Shown here piece after piece: positions 34,946 through 44,752 of a stretch of DNA of 64,000 nt; the stretch's first letter is position 1, and the number at the start of each line of letters is the position of its first letter. The stretch covers positions 187,683 to 251,682 of the forward strand of contig NZ_LMNS01000023.1 in assembly GCF_001423405.1 (NCBI RefSeq), in the 5' to 3' direction. Under the pieces are notes generated by a model. It was not told the DNA's origin and searched no databases. It saw only the letters and a program-made list of their open reading frames with translations. Both the position numbers and the translations under genes were made by a program. The stretch is from Methylobacterium sp. Leaf123. Its GTDB lineage: Bacteria > Pseudomonadota > Alphaproteobacteria > Rhizobiales > Beijerinckiaceae.

Positions 34946-37900
34946 TCACGCTGCCTTCTTGGCCCGTTTGGCGATCGTCACGAGCCCGCGCAGGATCTGC
35001 GTCGTCTCCTTCAGCCGCCGCGGGATGCCGTCGAGTTCGCGGATGAACACGACGCTCATATCGGGCCGCACCTTGGCAAAGGAGCCCTGCTCCACGACCA
35101 TGGCGGCGAGCCCCTGCGGGTTGGCGAAGGAGCGGTTGCGGAAGTGGACCACCACGCCCTTCGGCCCGGCCTCGACCTTCTCGATATTGGCCTCGCGGCA
35201 CAGGATCTTGATGGTCACGATCTTCAGGAGCTGTTCCACCTCCGGCGGCAGTGGGCCGAAGCGGTCGATCAGCTCGGCGCCGAAGCTCTCCATCTCGGCA
35301 TCGTTCTCGAGGGTCGAGAGGCGCCGGTAGAGGCCGAGCCGGACGGTGAGATCCTCGACATAGTCCTCGGGGATCGTGACCGGAGCGCCGAGCGCGATGG
35401 TCGGCGACCACGCCTCCTCCACCGGCTCCTCGATGCCGGCCTTGAGGGCGGTGACCGCATCCTCCAGCATCTGCTGGTAGAGTTCGTAGCCCACTTCCTT
35501 GATATGGCCGGACTGGGCATCGCCCAGGAGGTTGCCGGCGCCGCGGATGTCGAGATCGTGGCTCGCGAGCTGGAAGCCGGCGCCCAGCGTGTCGAGGCTC
35601 TGGAGCACCTTCAGGCGCTGTTCGGCCTGGGCGGTGAGCTGGCGGTTGGCCGGCGTCGTGAACAGGGCGTAGGCCCGTGCCTTCGAGCGGCCGACGCGCC
35701 CGCGCAACTGGTAGAGCGCGGCCAGACCGAACATGTCGGCCCGGTGCACGATCAGCGTGTTGGCAGTCGGGATGTCGAGGCCGGATTCGACGATCGTGGT
35801 CGAGAGCAGCACGTCGTACTTGCCCTCGTAGAACGCCGTCATCACGTCCTCGAGCTGGCCCGCCGCCATCTGGCCGTGGGCGACCGCGACGGTGGTCTCG
35901 GGCATCTCGGTGTCGAGGAAGCGTTTGACCTCGGCCAGATCCTCGATGCGGGGGGCGACGTAGAACGACTGGCCGCCGCGATAGCGTTCGCGCAGCAGCG
36001 CCTCGCGGACCAGCAGCGGATCGAACGGCGTCACGAAGGTGCGCACTGCCAGCCGATCCATCGGGGGCGTGGCGATGATCGAGAGTTCGCGCACACCCGT
36101 CATGGCGAGTTGCAGCGTGCGCGGAATCGGGGTGGCCGAGAGCGTCAGCACATGCACGTCGGCCTGGAGCGCCTTGAGCCGCTCCTTGTGGGCGACGCCG
36201 AAATGCTGCTCCTCGTCGACGATGATGAGGCCGAGATCCTTGAACGCGACGTTCTTGGCCAGCAGCGCATGAGTGCCGACCACGATGTCGACCGTGCCGT
36301 CGGCCAAGCCCGCACGGTTCTGGCGCTGTTCGCCTGCCGAGACGAAGCGCGAGAGCTGCGCCACGTTGATCGGCAGACCTTTGAAGCGCTCGGCGAAGGT
36401 GCGGTAGTGTTGGCGGGCGAGCAGGGTGGTCGGCACCACCACCGCCACCTGCTTGCCGGAAATCGCCGAGGCGAAGGCGGCGCGCAGGGCCACCTCGGTC
36501 TTGCCGAAGCCGACATCGCCGCAGACCAGCCGGTCCATGGGGCGGCCGGCATTGAGGTCGTCGAGCACCGCGTCGATGGCGTTGGCCTGATCCTCGGTCT
36601 CCTCGAACGGGAACCGGGCCGCGAACTCGCCATAGAGGCCGTCCGGGGCCTGGAGGCGCGGGGCGGATTTGACGAAGCGCGCGGCGGCGATCTTGATGAG
36701 GTCGCCGGCCATCTCAAGGATGCGGCGCTTCATCTTGGCCTTGCGAGCCTGCCACGCCCCGCCGCCGAGGCGATCCAGCGCGACCTCCGAATCCTCTGAG
36801 CCGTAGCGGGTCAGGAGCTCGATGTTCTCGACCGGCAGCAGCAGCAGGCCGCCGGCATATTGCAGTTCGAGGCAGTCATGCGGCGCGCCCGCCGCCGTCA
36901 CGGTCTTGAGCGTGACGAAGCGGCCGATGCCGTGGTCGGCATGGACCACGAGGTCGCCGGGCTGGAGCGCCTGCACCTCCAGGATGATGTCCTGCGGGCG
37001 CTTCGACTTGCGCTTCTGGCGCACCAGCCGGTCGCCGAGGATGTCGCCCTCGGCCACCACCGCGAGCCGGTCGAGGGTGAAGCCGGATTCCAATCCCCAG
37101 ACCGCGACCGCCAGGTCGGTCCCGCGCTTGAGCGCGTTGACCGCGGCGAAGGTGTTGATCACCGTCGGCTTCTTGAGCCCGTGGTCGGTCAGCACGCCGC
37201 AGAGCCGGTCGCGCGAGCCTTCGGACCAGGATCCAAGGATCACGTGATGCCCGGATGCCTGGAGATCCCGGATATGCGCGACGGCCGCATCGAACACGCT
37301 GGCCGCGTCGTCGGCCCGCTCGGGCGCGAAGCTTCGCCCGGCTTTGGCGCCGCAATCGATCACCGCGCGCTCGTCAGAATCCGGCATCGCGAAGGGGGTG
37401 AGCCGGGCCACCGTGCCGGCCTCGACCTTGCTCTTCCACTCGTTGGGCGTGAGGTAGAGCGCGCGCGGCGGCAGCGGCTTGTAGGGCGCGACGCCGCTCT
37501 GCGGGTTCTTCAGCGCCGCTTCACGGGCCTGGAAATAGTCCTGGATCAGGGCGAGCCGCTCGGTGGCCGCCTCCTCCACCTGCGGGTCGAACAGCATCGG
37601 CACATCGCCGAGATAGTCGAACAGGGTGTCGAGGCCGTCGTAGAACAGCGGCATCCAGTGCTCGATGCCGGCATAGCGCCGGCCCTCGCTCACCGTCTCA
37701 TAGAGCCGGTCGTCGCGGGTCGCCGCGCCGAAGCTCGACAGGTAGCCCTGCCGGAAGCGCCGGATCGTCTCAGTGGTGAGCTGCACCTCGCTCATCGGCA
37801 CGAGGTCGAGGGAGCGCAGGCTTCCCACGGTGCGCTGCGTCTCCGGATCGAAGGCGCGGATCGATTCGAGCGTGTCGCCGAAGAAGTCGAGGCGGATCGG

Positions 37901-38536
37901 GTTCGGCAGGCCGGGGGGCGACAGGTCGAGGATGCCGCCGCGCACGGCGTATTCGCCCGTATCCCGCACCGTTCCCGTGCGCAGGAAGCCGTTCGCCTCT
38001 ACCCAGGCCACGACCTTGTCCATCGGCACCACGTTGCCGATCGCCGCCGAGAAGGTCTCGATGGCCACGCGCGACCGCGGCGGCACCCGCTGCACCAGGG
38101 CGTTGACGGTGGTGCAGAGGATGCGCGGCTTCTCCTCCGACGAGCGCGAGCGGGTCAGCCGCGAGAGCGCGGTCATGCGCTGGGCGGCGATGGCTCCGTT
38201 CGGCGAGACGCGGTCGTAGGGCTGGCAATCCCAGGCCGGAACGCTCATCGCCTCGATCTCGGGGGCGACGAATTTCAGCGCGTTCTGGAAGGCGTTGGAG
38301 CGGCCGGAATCGCGGGCGACATGCACCAGCACCGCCGGCCCCTCGAACGAGCCGGACAGCGCGCGGGCGAGATCGGCGGCCACCAGCGCGTCGAAGCCGT
38401 CGGGGACGCTCGCCAGCGTCGGGCTGTCGCCGCGCTTGATCGCATCGAGCGCCTTGGTGAGCGGCGCCGATTTCGGCAGGGCGAAGCGGGCGGTCTGCGG
38501 CTTCGGAGCGGGCGGCTTGGGTTGGGGCTTGGCCAT
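34946..38536 (-). CDS. mfd: Transcription-repair coupling factor
   Basis: An ATP-dependent DNA translocase that removes stalled RNA polymerase and recruits UvrA. At 1196 residues it has the usual full layout: a UvrB-like N-terminal module with FDGLD and DQP-type segments, an RNA-polymerase-interaction domain ([20 protein letters not shown]), helicase domain 1 with Walker [12 protein letters not shown] (~670) and DEEQHFG (~770), helicase domain 2 ending QLRGRVGRS, and the TRCF C-terminal domain ([13 protein letters not shown]). Start ATG at 38536. The gene neighbourhood sdhE-mfd-recG is conserved in alphaproteobacteria. Confidence 0.97.
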   Translation of the reverse strand: MAKPQPKPPAPKPQTARFALPKSAPLTKALDAIKRGDSPTLASVPDGFDALVAADLARALSGSFEGPAVLVHVARDSGRSNAFQNALKFVAPEIEAMSVPAWDCQPYDRVSPNGAIAAQRMTALSRLTRSRSSEEKPRILCTTVNALVQRVPPRSRVAIETFSAAIGNVVPMDKVVAWVEANGFLRTGTVRDTGEYAVRGGILDLSPPGLPNPIRLDFFGDTLESIRAFDPETQRTVGSLRSLDLVPMSEVQLTTETIRRFRQGYLSSFGAATRDDRLYETVSEGRRYAGIEHWMPLFYDGLDTLFDYLGDVPMLFDPQVEEAATERLALIQDYFQAREAALKNPQSGVAPYKPLPPRALYLTPNEWKSKVEAGTVARLTPFAMPDSDERAVIDCGAKAGRSFAPERADDAASVFDAAVAHIRDLQASGHHVILGSWSEGSRDRLCGVLTDHGLKKPTVINTFAAVNALKRGTDLAVAVWGLESGFTLDRLAVVAEGDILGDRLVRQKRKSKRPQDIILEVQALQPGDLVVHADHGIGRFVTLKTVTAAGAPHDCLELQYAGGLLLLPVENIELLTRYGSEDSEVALDRLGGGAWQARKAKMKRRILEMAGDLIKIAAARFVKSAPRLQAPDGLYGEFAARFPFEETEDQANAIDAVLDDLNAGRPMDRLVCGDVGFGKTEVALRAAFASAISGKQVAVVVPTTLLARQHYRTFAERFKGLPINVAQLSRFVSAGEQRQNRAGLADGTVDIVVGTHALLAKNVAFKDLGLIIVDEEQHFGVAHKERLKALQADVHVLTLSATPIPRTLQLAMTGVRELSIIATPPMDRLAVRTFVTPFDPLLVREALLRERYRGGQSFYVAPRIEDLAEVKRFLDTEMPETTVAVAHGQMAAGQLEDVMTAFYEGKYDVLLSTTIVESGLDIPTANTLIVHRADMFGLAALYQLRGRVGRSKARAYALFTTPANRQLTAQAEQRLKVLQSLDTLGAGFQLASHDLDIRGAGNLLGDAQSGHIKEVGYELYQQMLEDAVTALKAGIEEPVEEAWSPTIALGAPVTIPEDYVEDLTVRLGLYRRLSTLENDAEMESFGAELIDRFGPLPPEVEQLLKIVTIKILCREANIEKVEAGPKGVVVHFRNRSFANPQGLAAMVVEQGSFAKVRPDMSVVFIRELDGIPRRLKETTQILRGLVTIAKRAKKAA

Positions 38537-38571
38537 CGGTTCGTTGGTTTTCTGCGTGCGCTCGACGTCGT

Positions 38572-38702
38572 CGCCCTCCCCTTCTTACGGGGAAGGATGG
38601 CCCTCGCGTCAGCGAGAGCCGGGAGGGAGAAGCGCCGCCTCCGGAAGGGCTTGAGCCATCCCCTCACCCGCCCCCTCCCGCAGAGGGGAAAGGGCGTACC
38701 GG
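38572..38702. repeat. REP-like palindromic element upstream of mfd
   Basis: CGCCCTCCCCTT at the left pairs with AGGGGAAAGGGCG at the right, and internal hairpins include CCTCGCGTCAGCGAG and CGGGAGGG/CCCCTCCCG. The order and wording of the blocks resemble the element between mxaI and mxaR (57904-58070), so both are probably copies of a dispersed intergenic family. Confidence 0.6.
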
Positions 38703-38799
38703 CGCCTGGAATATCGCACAAGACGCCCGGTCGCTGCGGCCGTGCAGCGGGCGTTTTGCAAGAGACACGAATCAGGAAGCCGTCCGCGGCGGCAAACGT

Positions 38800-39096
38800 T
38801 CAGTTGTGAATCGGCGCGTCGTGGCGGTGGAACGCCTTGAGCCGGCGATACACGGCGGTGTCGTAGTTCTCCGGCGTCGCGTCCTCGCCGGTGAGCCAGC
38901 GGAACAGGTCGCGGTCGGGCACCTCGATCAGCGCCTCGAACTGCGTCAGTTCCTCTTCGGAGAGTTCGCCGATCTCCGCATCGGCGAAACGGCCCATGAT
39001 GAGGTCCATCTCGCGGATGCCGCGGTGCCACGCGCGAAACAACGTGCGGCGGCGGCGCGGGTCGAGGTCGGCGCTGGTGCGGGTGGTGCCGGACAT
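38800..39096 (-). CDS. sdhE: FAD assembly factor SdhE
   Basis: A 98-residue protein that assists covalent flavinylation of succinate dehydrogenase. The family signature RGxxEMD is present as RGIREMDLIMGRFAD, followed by LSEEELTQFEALIEVPDRDLFRWLTG. AGGGGA precedes the ATG at 39096. A longer frame to 39168 exists but adds no family sequence. It stands alone between mfd and recG, as is common in this group. Confidence 0.92.
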   Translation of the reverse strand: MSGTTRTSADLDPRRRRTLFRAWHRGIREMDLIMGRFADAEIGELSEEELTQFEALIEVPDRDLFRWLTGEDATPENYDTAVYRRLKAFHRHDAPIHN

Positions 39097-39332
39097 GGGC
39101 TGTCCCCTGGTAATCCTGAACCCGCATGTAGAGGGGCAGGCGGCCGCGGGCAAACGGCGCGTCGGCACAGGTGGTGTGCCGGAAAGCGGCCGGCCGGATC
39201 GGGGAGCGGACTCCGTTGGCAGCTGGAGCGCGGAGTAGGTAACGCTGGCAGCGACGCATCACACCTTTTAGTTGTAGTAGACTTGCAACAGCTTGACCAT
39301 CTCGCAACAACCGCACGCCCGCTCGACCACGG

Positions 39333-40229
39333 ATGTCCGCCTTGTTTTTTCTGCGCTATCTCGTGAGGAGCACCGCTCCCTCGTTGCGGTCGATCGGTAC
39401 GCCGACTTACCGGTCCCTCCAGCGGGAGAAAGCGACCTATCCCGGCCGCCTTGAGGGCTACGTTCCCTACGCCGCCAACCATGAACCGCCCGACCAGACT
39501 GCGACCGAGCAGCGGGCCCGGATCATCGCCCGCCGCGTCAGCGCCGTCGCGGAGGAGCGGGCTGCATAGGCCGCAGCCCTGCTCGAACGGCAAGGGATCG
39601 CCGTCGCGCCGAATGCAGACGCCTGGGACGTAGCCGGCCGCTGGCTTGCGGAGCACGTCGAAGGAAGCCGCGAGCCTGGCTCGGACTGCTACTCGCCTGG
39701 TCTATCCCGACGCTACCAAGGACCGGCGCCAAAACAGGTCGGCGGCGAGAGCACGACGCAGCTTCGCCCGCTCTGGCGCTGCCTCGCTCTCGACCTCGGC
39801 CTACTCCTCGGCCAGCACATGATTGCGGCCCGGCCTGGCGCGGGCTGGATGGTCGAGAACGCGCTGCGCACGCGAGCCTCAAGCGTGCAGGGCGAGCCGC
39901 TCATCGTGGCGGACGACATCGTTCTCGGCTATCCCCATCGCCAGATAAGGGAATTCCTCCACGTCGCGAAGCTCGTCCGGCTGGGGCTATGTGACGAGGC
40001 TGTGCCACCGCTCGGCGATGCGATGCGCCTTCTCGTCAGGTTGGACGATCAGGCGAACCGCGAAGATCCGGCGGCGAATTTTATCGCGGAGCTGGAAAAT
40101 ATCGTCGCGGAATATGAGTTCATGCCGGCGGATAAGGAACTGCTCATGCTCGCCGAGCAGTTCGGGCTCGACGCGCTACCGCCGCTCCCGCCTAACCTCG
40201 AAGTCCTCCGCCACCAGATCGCTCCCTGA
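39333..40229 (+). pseudogene. Unrecognised 299-codon frame split by an in-frame TAG
   Basis: A frame opening at the ATG at 39333 runs 78 codons to a TAG (39567-39569), then continues in the same frame for 219 more codons to a stop at 40229. Around the TAG the reading is AVAEERAA-stop-AAALLERQGIAVAPN, with no composition break. The downstream part has no ATG/GTG/TTG until 39819. The encoded protein is soluble with a helical C-terminal half (ANFIAELENIVAEYEFMPADKELLMLAEQFGL). I do not recognise a family. It may be a nonsense-inactivated gene; the 3' part alone could be expressed from 39819 (136 aa). Confidence 0.45.
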
Positions 40230-40353
40230 CCCGCAACACCGAAGCCCTGCGGTGGCGGAGCCGGTGGGAACTGCGGCTCCAATGCCGTATGCACGCGATG
40301 CGGCCGAAGCACGAAGTGCGGCAACCTAGGCCGGCCAGCATGACGCCATCCTG

Positions 40354-42537
40354 ATGCCCTCGGACACCACCCCGGCCCTCGAACGCGACGCGGCCCCTCC
40401 CCGCCCCACTGGGGACGACGCCCCCGGCCTGCGCCCCAGCATTCTCGACCCGCTCTTCGCGCCCGCCCGCGGCCTGCCCGGCGTCGGGCCGAAGATCGCG
40501 CCGCTGATCGAAAAGCTGCTCGGCTCCGAGGAGCGGCCGGCCCGCGTCGCCGACCTGCTGTTCCACCTGCCCCAAAGCGGCGTCGCCCGGCCGCTCTGCG
40601 GCTCGATCCGCGATGCGCCGACGGGGGAGCCCGTTACCCTCGGCGTCACCGTGGTGGCCCACCGGCCGCCGGGCCTCGGCAAACGCGCGTTCCGGGTGCT
40701 GGTCGAGGACGGGACCGGCGATATCAGCCTCGTCTTCTTCGGCATGCCGCGGGGGCGCATCGAGAAGATGCTGCCGCTCGGCAGCCATCGCTACGTCTCA
40801 GGGAGGATCGACCTGTGGGACGGCACGCGGCAGATGGTGCATCCCTCCCGCATCCTCGACCAGGAGGGGTTGGCCAGCCTACCCGCGGTCGAGCCGATCT
40901 ATGGGGCGACCGAGGGGCTGACCTCGCGGGTGATCAGCAAGATCGTCCACGGCGCGCTCGACCGGTTGCCCGTCCTGCCCGAGTGGCAGGACGCGTCCTA
41001 TCTCGCCCGCAACCGCTTTCCCCCCTTCGCCGAAGCCCTGCGCATCGAACACCGGCCGGAGGAGGCGCCCCCGCCCCCGGTCGAGGGACAGGCGCCGCCC
41101 GCGAGCCCCGCGCGCAAGCGCCTCGCCTACGACGAGTTGCTCGCCTCGCAGCTCGCGCTCGCCCTGGTGCGGGCCCGGCAGCGGCGCAAGCCCGGCCGGG
41201 TCAATGCCGGCGACGGGCATCTGAAAGCGCGCGTCGAGGCGGCGCTCCCCTTCGCGCTGACCGGGGCGCAGGCGCGGGCGGTGGCGGAGATCCGCGCCGA
41301 CATGGCCGCCGAGCGGCGGATGCTGCGGCTGCTCCAGGGCGATGTCGGCTCCGGCAAGACCGCCGTGGCGTTGCTCGCCATGGCCTCGGCGGTGGAGGCC
41401 GGGCGGCAGGCGGCGCTGATGGCGCCGACCGAGATTCTGGCGCGCCAGCATTACGAGCGACTGGTGCCGCTGGCCGGCGCCATGCGCCTGCGGCTGCTGA
41501 CCGGCCGCGACCGGGCCGCCGAGCGGCGGGCGACGCTGGCGGATCTCGCGGCGGGCGAGATCGACATCGTCGTCGGCACCCACGCCCTGTTCCAAGAGTC
41601 GGTGGCGTTCCGCGATCTCGGCCTCGCGGTGGTGGACGAGCAGCACCGCTTCGGCGTGCACCAGCGCCTCGCGCTGGGGGCCAAGGGCGAGGCGGTGGAC
41701 ATCCTTGTGATGACCGCCACCCCGATCCCGCGCACCCTGGCGCTCACTTTCTTCGGCGACATGGACGTCTCGGTGCTCGACGAGAAGCCGGCCGGGCGCC
41801 AACCGATCAAGACCATCACCGTGCCGGTCGAGCGCATCGACGAGGTGGTGGGCGGGCTGCACCGGGCGCTTCAGGGGGGCGACCGGGTCTACTGGATCTG
41901 TCCGCTGGTGGCCGAATCGGAATATGTCGATCTCGCCGCCGCCGCCGAGCGGTTCGAGGATCTGCAGAAGCATTTCGGCGACGCCGTCGGCCTGATCCAC
42001 GGCAAGATGCCGGGGCCGGAGAAGGACGCGGCGATGGAGGCCTTCGCCGCCGGCCGCACCCGCGTGCTCGTCTCGACCACCGTCGTGGAGGTCGGCGTCG
42101 ATGTGCCGGAGGCTACCATCATGGTGATCGAGCATGCCGAGCGCTTCGGGCTGGCCCAGCTCCACCAGCTTCGCGGCCGGGTCGGGCGCGGCTCGAAGGC
42201 CTCCTCCTGCCTGCTGCTCTATCGCGGGCCCCTCGGCCAAGTGGCCAAGGCGCGCCTGGAGATGATGCGCTCGAGCGAGGACGGTTTTCGCATCGCCGAG
42301 GAAGATCTGCGCCTGCGCGGCGAAGGCGAGGTGCTCGGCACCCGCCAATCCGGCGCCGCCGCCTTCCGCCTCGCCCGGCTCGAGACCGACGGCGACCTGT
42401 TGGAGGCCGCCCGCGACGACGCCCGGCTGATCGTGGAGCGCGACCCGCGCCTCTCGAGCGAGCGCGGCCGGGCGCTCAGGGTGCTGCTCTACCTGTTCGA
42501 GCGCGAGGCGGCGATTCGACTCATCGGCGCAGGCTGA
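40354..42537 (+). CDS. recG: ATP-dependent DNA helicase RecG
   Basis: Remodels stalled replication forks and branched DNA. The 727 residues hold an N-terminal helical region, the OB-fold wedge domain (GEPVTLGVTVVAHRPPG... GTGDISLVFFG), helicase domain 1 with Walker A GDVGSGKTAVA (~329) and DEQHRFG (~428), and helicase domain 2 with STTVVEVGVDVPEA and [10 protein letters not shown] ~20-residue alanine/proline-rich N-terminal extension is specific to this group. Start ATG at 40354. Confidence 0.96.
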   Translation: MPSDTTPALERDAAPPRPTGDDAPGLRPSILDPLFAPARGLPGVGPKIAPLIEKLLGSEERPARVADLLFHLPQSGVARPLCGSIRDAPTGEPVTLGVTVVAHRPPGLGKRAFRVLVEDGTGDISLVFFGMPRGRIEKMLPLGSHRYVSGRIDLWDGTRQMVHPSRILDQEGLASLPAVEPIYGATEGLTSRVISKIVHGALDRLPVLPEWQDASYLARNRFPPFAEALRIEHRPEEAPPPPVEGQAPPASPARKRLAYDELLASQLALALVRARQRRKPGRVNAGDGHLKARVEAALPFALTGAQARAVAEIRADMAAERRMLRLLQGDVGSGKTAVALLAMASAVEAGRQAALMAPTEILARQHYERLVPLAGAMRLRLLTGRDRAAERRATLADLAAGEIDIVVGTHALFQESVAFRDLGLAVVDEQHRFGVHQRLALGAKGEAVDILVMTATPIPRTLALTFFGDMDVSVLDEKPAGRQPIKTITVPVERIDEVVGGLHRALQGGDRVYWICPLVAESEYVDLAAAAERFEDLQKHFGDAVGLIHGKMPGPEKDAAMEAFAAGRTRVLVSTTVVEVGVDVPEATIMVIEHAERFGLAQLHQLRGRVGRGSKASSCLLLYRGPLGQVAKARLEMMRSSEDGFRIAEEDLRLRGEGEVLGTRQSGAAAFRLARLETDGDLLEAARDDARLIVERDPRLSSERGRALRVLLYLFEREAAIRLIGAG

Positions 42538-42892
42538 CCCCGCGCCCGCGCGGCGGTCGAGACTAGCCCGTTTTCTCCATCCGGAGGGAGCCTGCGGACA
42601 CCGAAGATGATCGCCCGTTCAGAAAACCATTCAGAAACGGACGATTCTGAACGGGCCGTTCAGGAAGCTGAATCCGCCGCGCCGGGCATTCCCGGCTGCG
42701 GCAACTCTGCGCGGGAAAAAGGCGTTTTTCTTTTCCGATCAACCCCTTGCACAGCGTCGCTCGCACTCGGAGCGAGCGTGCGGAAGGGCAGAAAAAGCGG
42801 AATTACCTTGTATCTGCCCCAATTGCCGCTTAACTGAAGATGAACAAACGGCCTCGTAGACCGGGGTGCCACTGGAAAAAAGGAGGATCGCG
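42538..42892. other. Intergenic region after recG with inverted repeat
   Basis: These 355 bases lie between recG and a small membrane-protein gene on the same strand. They contain a perfect 12-bp inverted repeat (42613-42656, listed separately) and an AT-richer promoter-like stretch ~42795-42880. No gene is supported. Confidence 0.5.
42613..42656. repeat. 12-bp perfect inverted repeat with extra half-sites
   Basis: GCCCGTTCAGAA (42613-42624) and TTCTGAACGGGC (42645-42656) are perfect reverse complements 20 bases apart. The loop carries another ATTCAGAAACGG, and CGTTCAGGAAG follows the right arm, so four related half-sites are packed into about 60 bases. No T run follows, so it is more operator-like than terminator-like. 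Confidence 0.6.
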
Positions 42893-43219
42893 ATGTCGAT
42901 CGCACCGTTCCAACGCCTGCCGGGTTCCTCCGAGAATTGGGGAGCCGACACGCTTTCCGTCGAACCTTGGCTCATGCCGATCTCGGACCGCGAGACGCGC
43001 GACGAGACGACGACGGACGCTCTGGTCAATGCCGTTCGGCAATCCTCGCGCCGACTCTGGATCGCGGCCAATGCCCTGTGTGCGGGCCTCGCCCTGTTGG
43101 TGACGGTCCAGATCGCCAGCGATTGGTCCGCGCCGGTCGCCCGCCCTGCGGCCACGCATCAGGTCGCCGACGCGACACCGCCGACCCTGCCGGTCGAGAA
43201 GGCGTCGCTCCAGCACTGA
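42893..43219 (+). CDS. Small single-span membrane protein, 108 aa
   Basis: Function unknown. A hydrophilic N-terminal half (SIAPFQRLPGSSENWGADTLSVEPWLMPISDRETRDETTTDALVNAVRQSSR) is followed by one membrane helix (LWIAANALCAGLALLVTVQIA) and a proline/alanine-rich tail. The start is supported by AAGGAGG at ideal spacing. It lies between recG and the convergent DUF502 gene. Confidence 0.75.
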   Translation: MSIAPFQRLPGSSENWGADTLSVEPWLMPISDRETRDETTTDALVNAVRQSSRRLWIAANALCAGLALLVTVQIASDWSAPVARPAATHQVADATPPTLPVEKASLQH

Positions 43220-43241
43220 GGCGATCAGGCCTCGGAACGCT

Positions 43242-44087
43242 CTACAGATCCTGGCGCGCCGGTTCACGGCGCGCCTTTTCCGTTTCTGCAGCCTCGCCTT
43301 CCTGCATCTGCGCCTGCCGCAAGGACGCGGCCATGGCCTGCAGGCCCGCTCGCGGATCTTCCGGCTGGATCACGCCCGCCGACATCACGAGCTTGGCCGC
43401 GTCGTCCACGCTGATGCCGACCTCGACGATGTCCGCGCGCGGCAGGTAGAAGAAGAACCCCGTGGTGGGGTTCGGCGCGCAGGGCAGGAAGACGCCGACA
43501 TAATCCTTGGCCTCGCCCCCCTCCTTGGCATGGAGCGCGCCCTGCACCTCGTTGGCGGCGGGTGCGGAGAGGAACACCACCGACCACGTCCCCTTCACCG
43601 GAAACTCCACGAGTCCGACGGTGCGGAACGAGGTGCCGTTGGCCGAGAACAGCGTCTCGAAGATCTGGCGCAGGCCGCGGTAGAGCCCGGAGATGACGGG
43701 CGTGCGGGCGAGCAGCACCTCGCCGAACTCGACCACCGAGCGCCCGACGAGGTTGGCGGTGAGAAAACCCAGCAGCGTCACCGCGACGAAGGCGATGACG
43801 AGGCCGATTCCGGGGATCGAGAAGGGCAGGTAGTGGTCCGGCAGGTAGCTGACCGGCACCAGCGGCTTCACCCATCCGTCGATGAGGGCGATGAACCACC
43901 ACGTGATGTAGATCGTGATCGCGAGCGGGCCCGCGACGATCACGCCGGTGAGGAAGTAGGTCCGCAGCCGGCCCCGGGCGCTGACGCGCGTCTTGGACGA
44001 GGCGGGTTCCGGGGCATCCGGAATCGGCGAGAGGGTCGGCGCCACGCATGCACCTCGAGCGACGGACGAGCGGACGGACGGATCCAT
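43242..44087 (-). CDS. DUF502 family membrane protein
   Basis: A 281-residue inner-membrane protein of unknown function. The DUF502 core is clear: [33 protein letters not shown], a second helix ([25 protein letters not shown]), then [27 protein letters not shown] and a soluble beta domain ending [17 protein letters not shown]. The family is often encoded near recG and mfd in alphaproteobacteria, as here. The N-terminal ~35 residues are low-complexity; a later start is possible. Confidence 0.9.
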   Translation of the reverse strand: MDPSVRSSVARGACVAPTLSPIPDAPEPASSKTRVSARGRLRTYFLTGVIVAGPLAITIYITWWFIALIDGWVKPLVPVSYLPDHYLPFSIPGIGLVIAFVAVTLLGFLTANLVGRSVVEFGEVLLARTPVISGLYRGLRQIFETLFSANGTSFRTVGLVEFPVKGTWSVVFLSAPAANEVQGALHAKEGGEAKDYVGVFLPCAPNPTTGFFFYLPRADIVEVGISVDDAAKLVMSAGVIQPEDPRAGLQAMAASLRQAQMQEGEAAETEKARREPARQDL

Positions 44088-44268
44088 CCCGGCCTCCGGC
44101 TCTCCGGGGCAGAGACGTAGCGGCTGCGCACGGGCGGCTCAAGAGCGACCGGTGCCGGAGGGCATATTGAGTGGTGCGCGAGGCAACTTGATCGGGGCCC
44201 GAGAAATCTTACCTCGGAACAGCCCGTTGTGGCCAAGGTTCAGCGATAAGTTTCAGGGAGAAGACCCG

Positions 44269-44703
44269 ATGCACGTCACCATCGAACAGGCGGAAAAGGC
44301 GATTGAAGCCGCCCGCGCCAAGGCGGTCGAACTCGGCACTCAGATGTGCATCGCGATCGTCGATTCCGGCGGCAACCTCAAGGCCTTCCACCGTATGGAC
44401 GGCGCCTGGGTCGGCTCGATCGACATCGCGCAGAAGAAGGCCAAGACTTCCGTCTTCTTCGGGATGAAGACGGGCCAGATCGGCGCCCTGTCGCAGCCCG
44501 GCGGCTCGCTCTACGGCATCGAGCATTCGAACCAGGGCCTGATCACCTTCCCCGGCGGCATCCCGATCGTCGATGCGGATGGCGAGATGTCGGGCGCGAT
44601 CGGTGTCAGCGGCTCGTCGGTGGAGAACGATGACGCGGTGGCGCTCGCCGGCGCCAGCGCGATCGGCGACACCGAGCTGCCCGACCACCCCTGGCGCACC
44701 TGA
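44269..44703 (+). CDS. GlcG/HbpS family protein
   Basis: A 144-residue soluble protein of the GlcG/HbpS fold (haem-binding or corrinoid-adaptation family). Conserved parts are [57 protein letters not shown] and [34 protein letters not shown]. No signal peptide. The genes on both sides are on the opposite strand, so it is a single unit with its promoter in 44088-44268. Physiological role is not known. Confidence 0.87.
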   Translation: MHVTIEQAEKAIEAARAKAVELGTQMCIAIVDSGGNLKAFHRMDGAWVGSIDIAQKKAKTSVFFGMKTGQIGALSQPGGSLYGIEHSNQGLITFPGGIPIVDADGEMSGAIGVSGSSVENDDAVALAGASAIGDTELPDHPWRT

Positions 44704-44713
44704 TTCTTGGGCA

Positions 44714-44746
44714 GGCGCATCGATCCGAAGGCCGGATCGATGCGCC
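44714..44746. terminator. 14-bp perfect hairpin between convergent genes
   Basis: GGCGCATCGATCCG and CGGATCGATGCGCC are perfect reverse complements around AAGGC. It lies 10 bases after the GlcG-like gene and 7 bases after the end of glmS, so it probably serves both strands. There is no T run on either side. Confidence 0.65.
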
Positions 44747-44752
44747 GTCCTG

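Noticed and set aside
35144..38809. 551- and 649-codon plus-strand frames across mfd
   Set aside because: Shadows of mfd; no family resemblance and no ribosome-binding sites.
39538..39882. Minus-strand frame in the sdhE-recG gap
   Set aside because: Arg/Pro/Ser-rich shadow composition; the plus-strand TAG-split frame is a better candidate.
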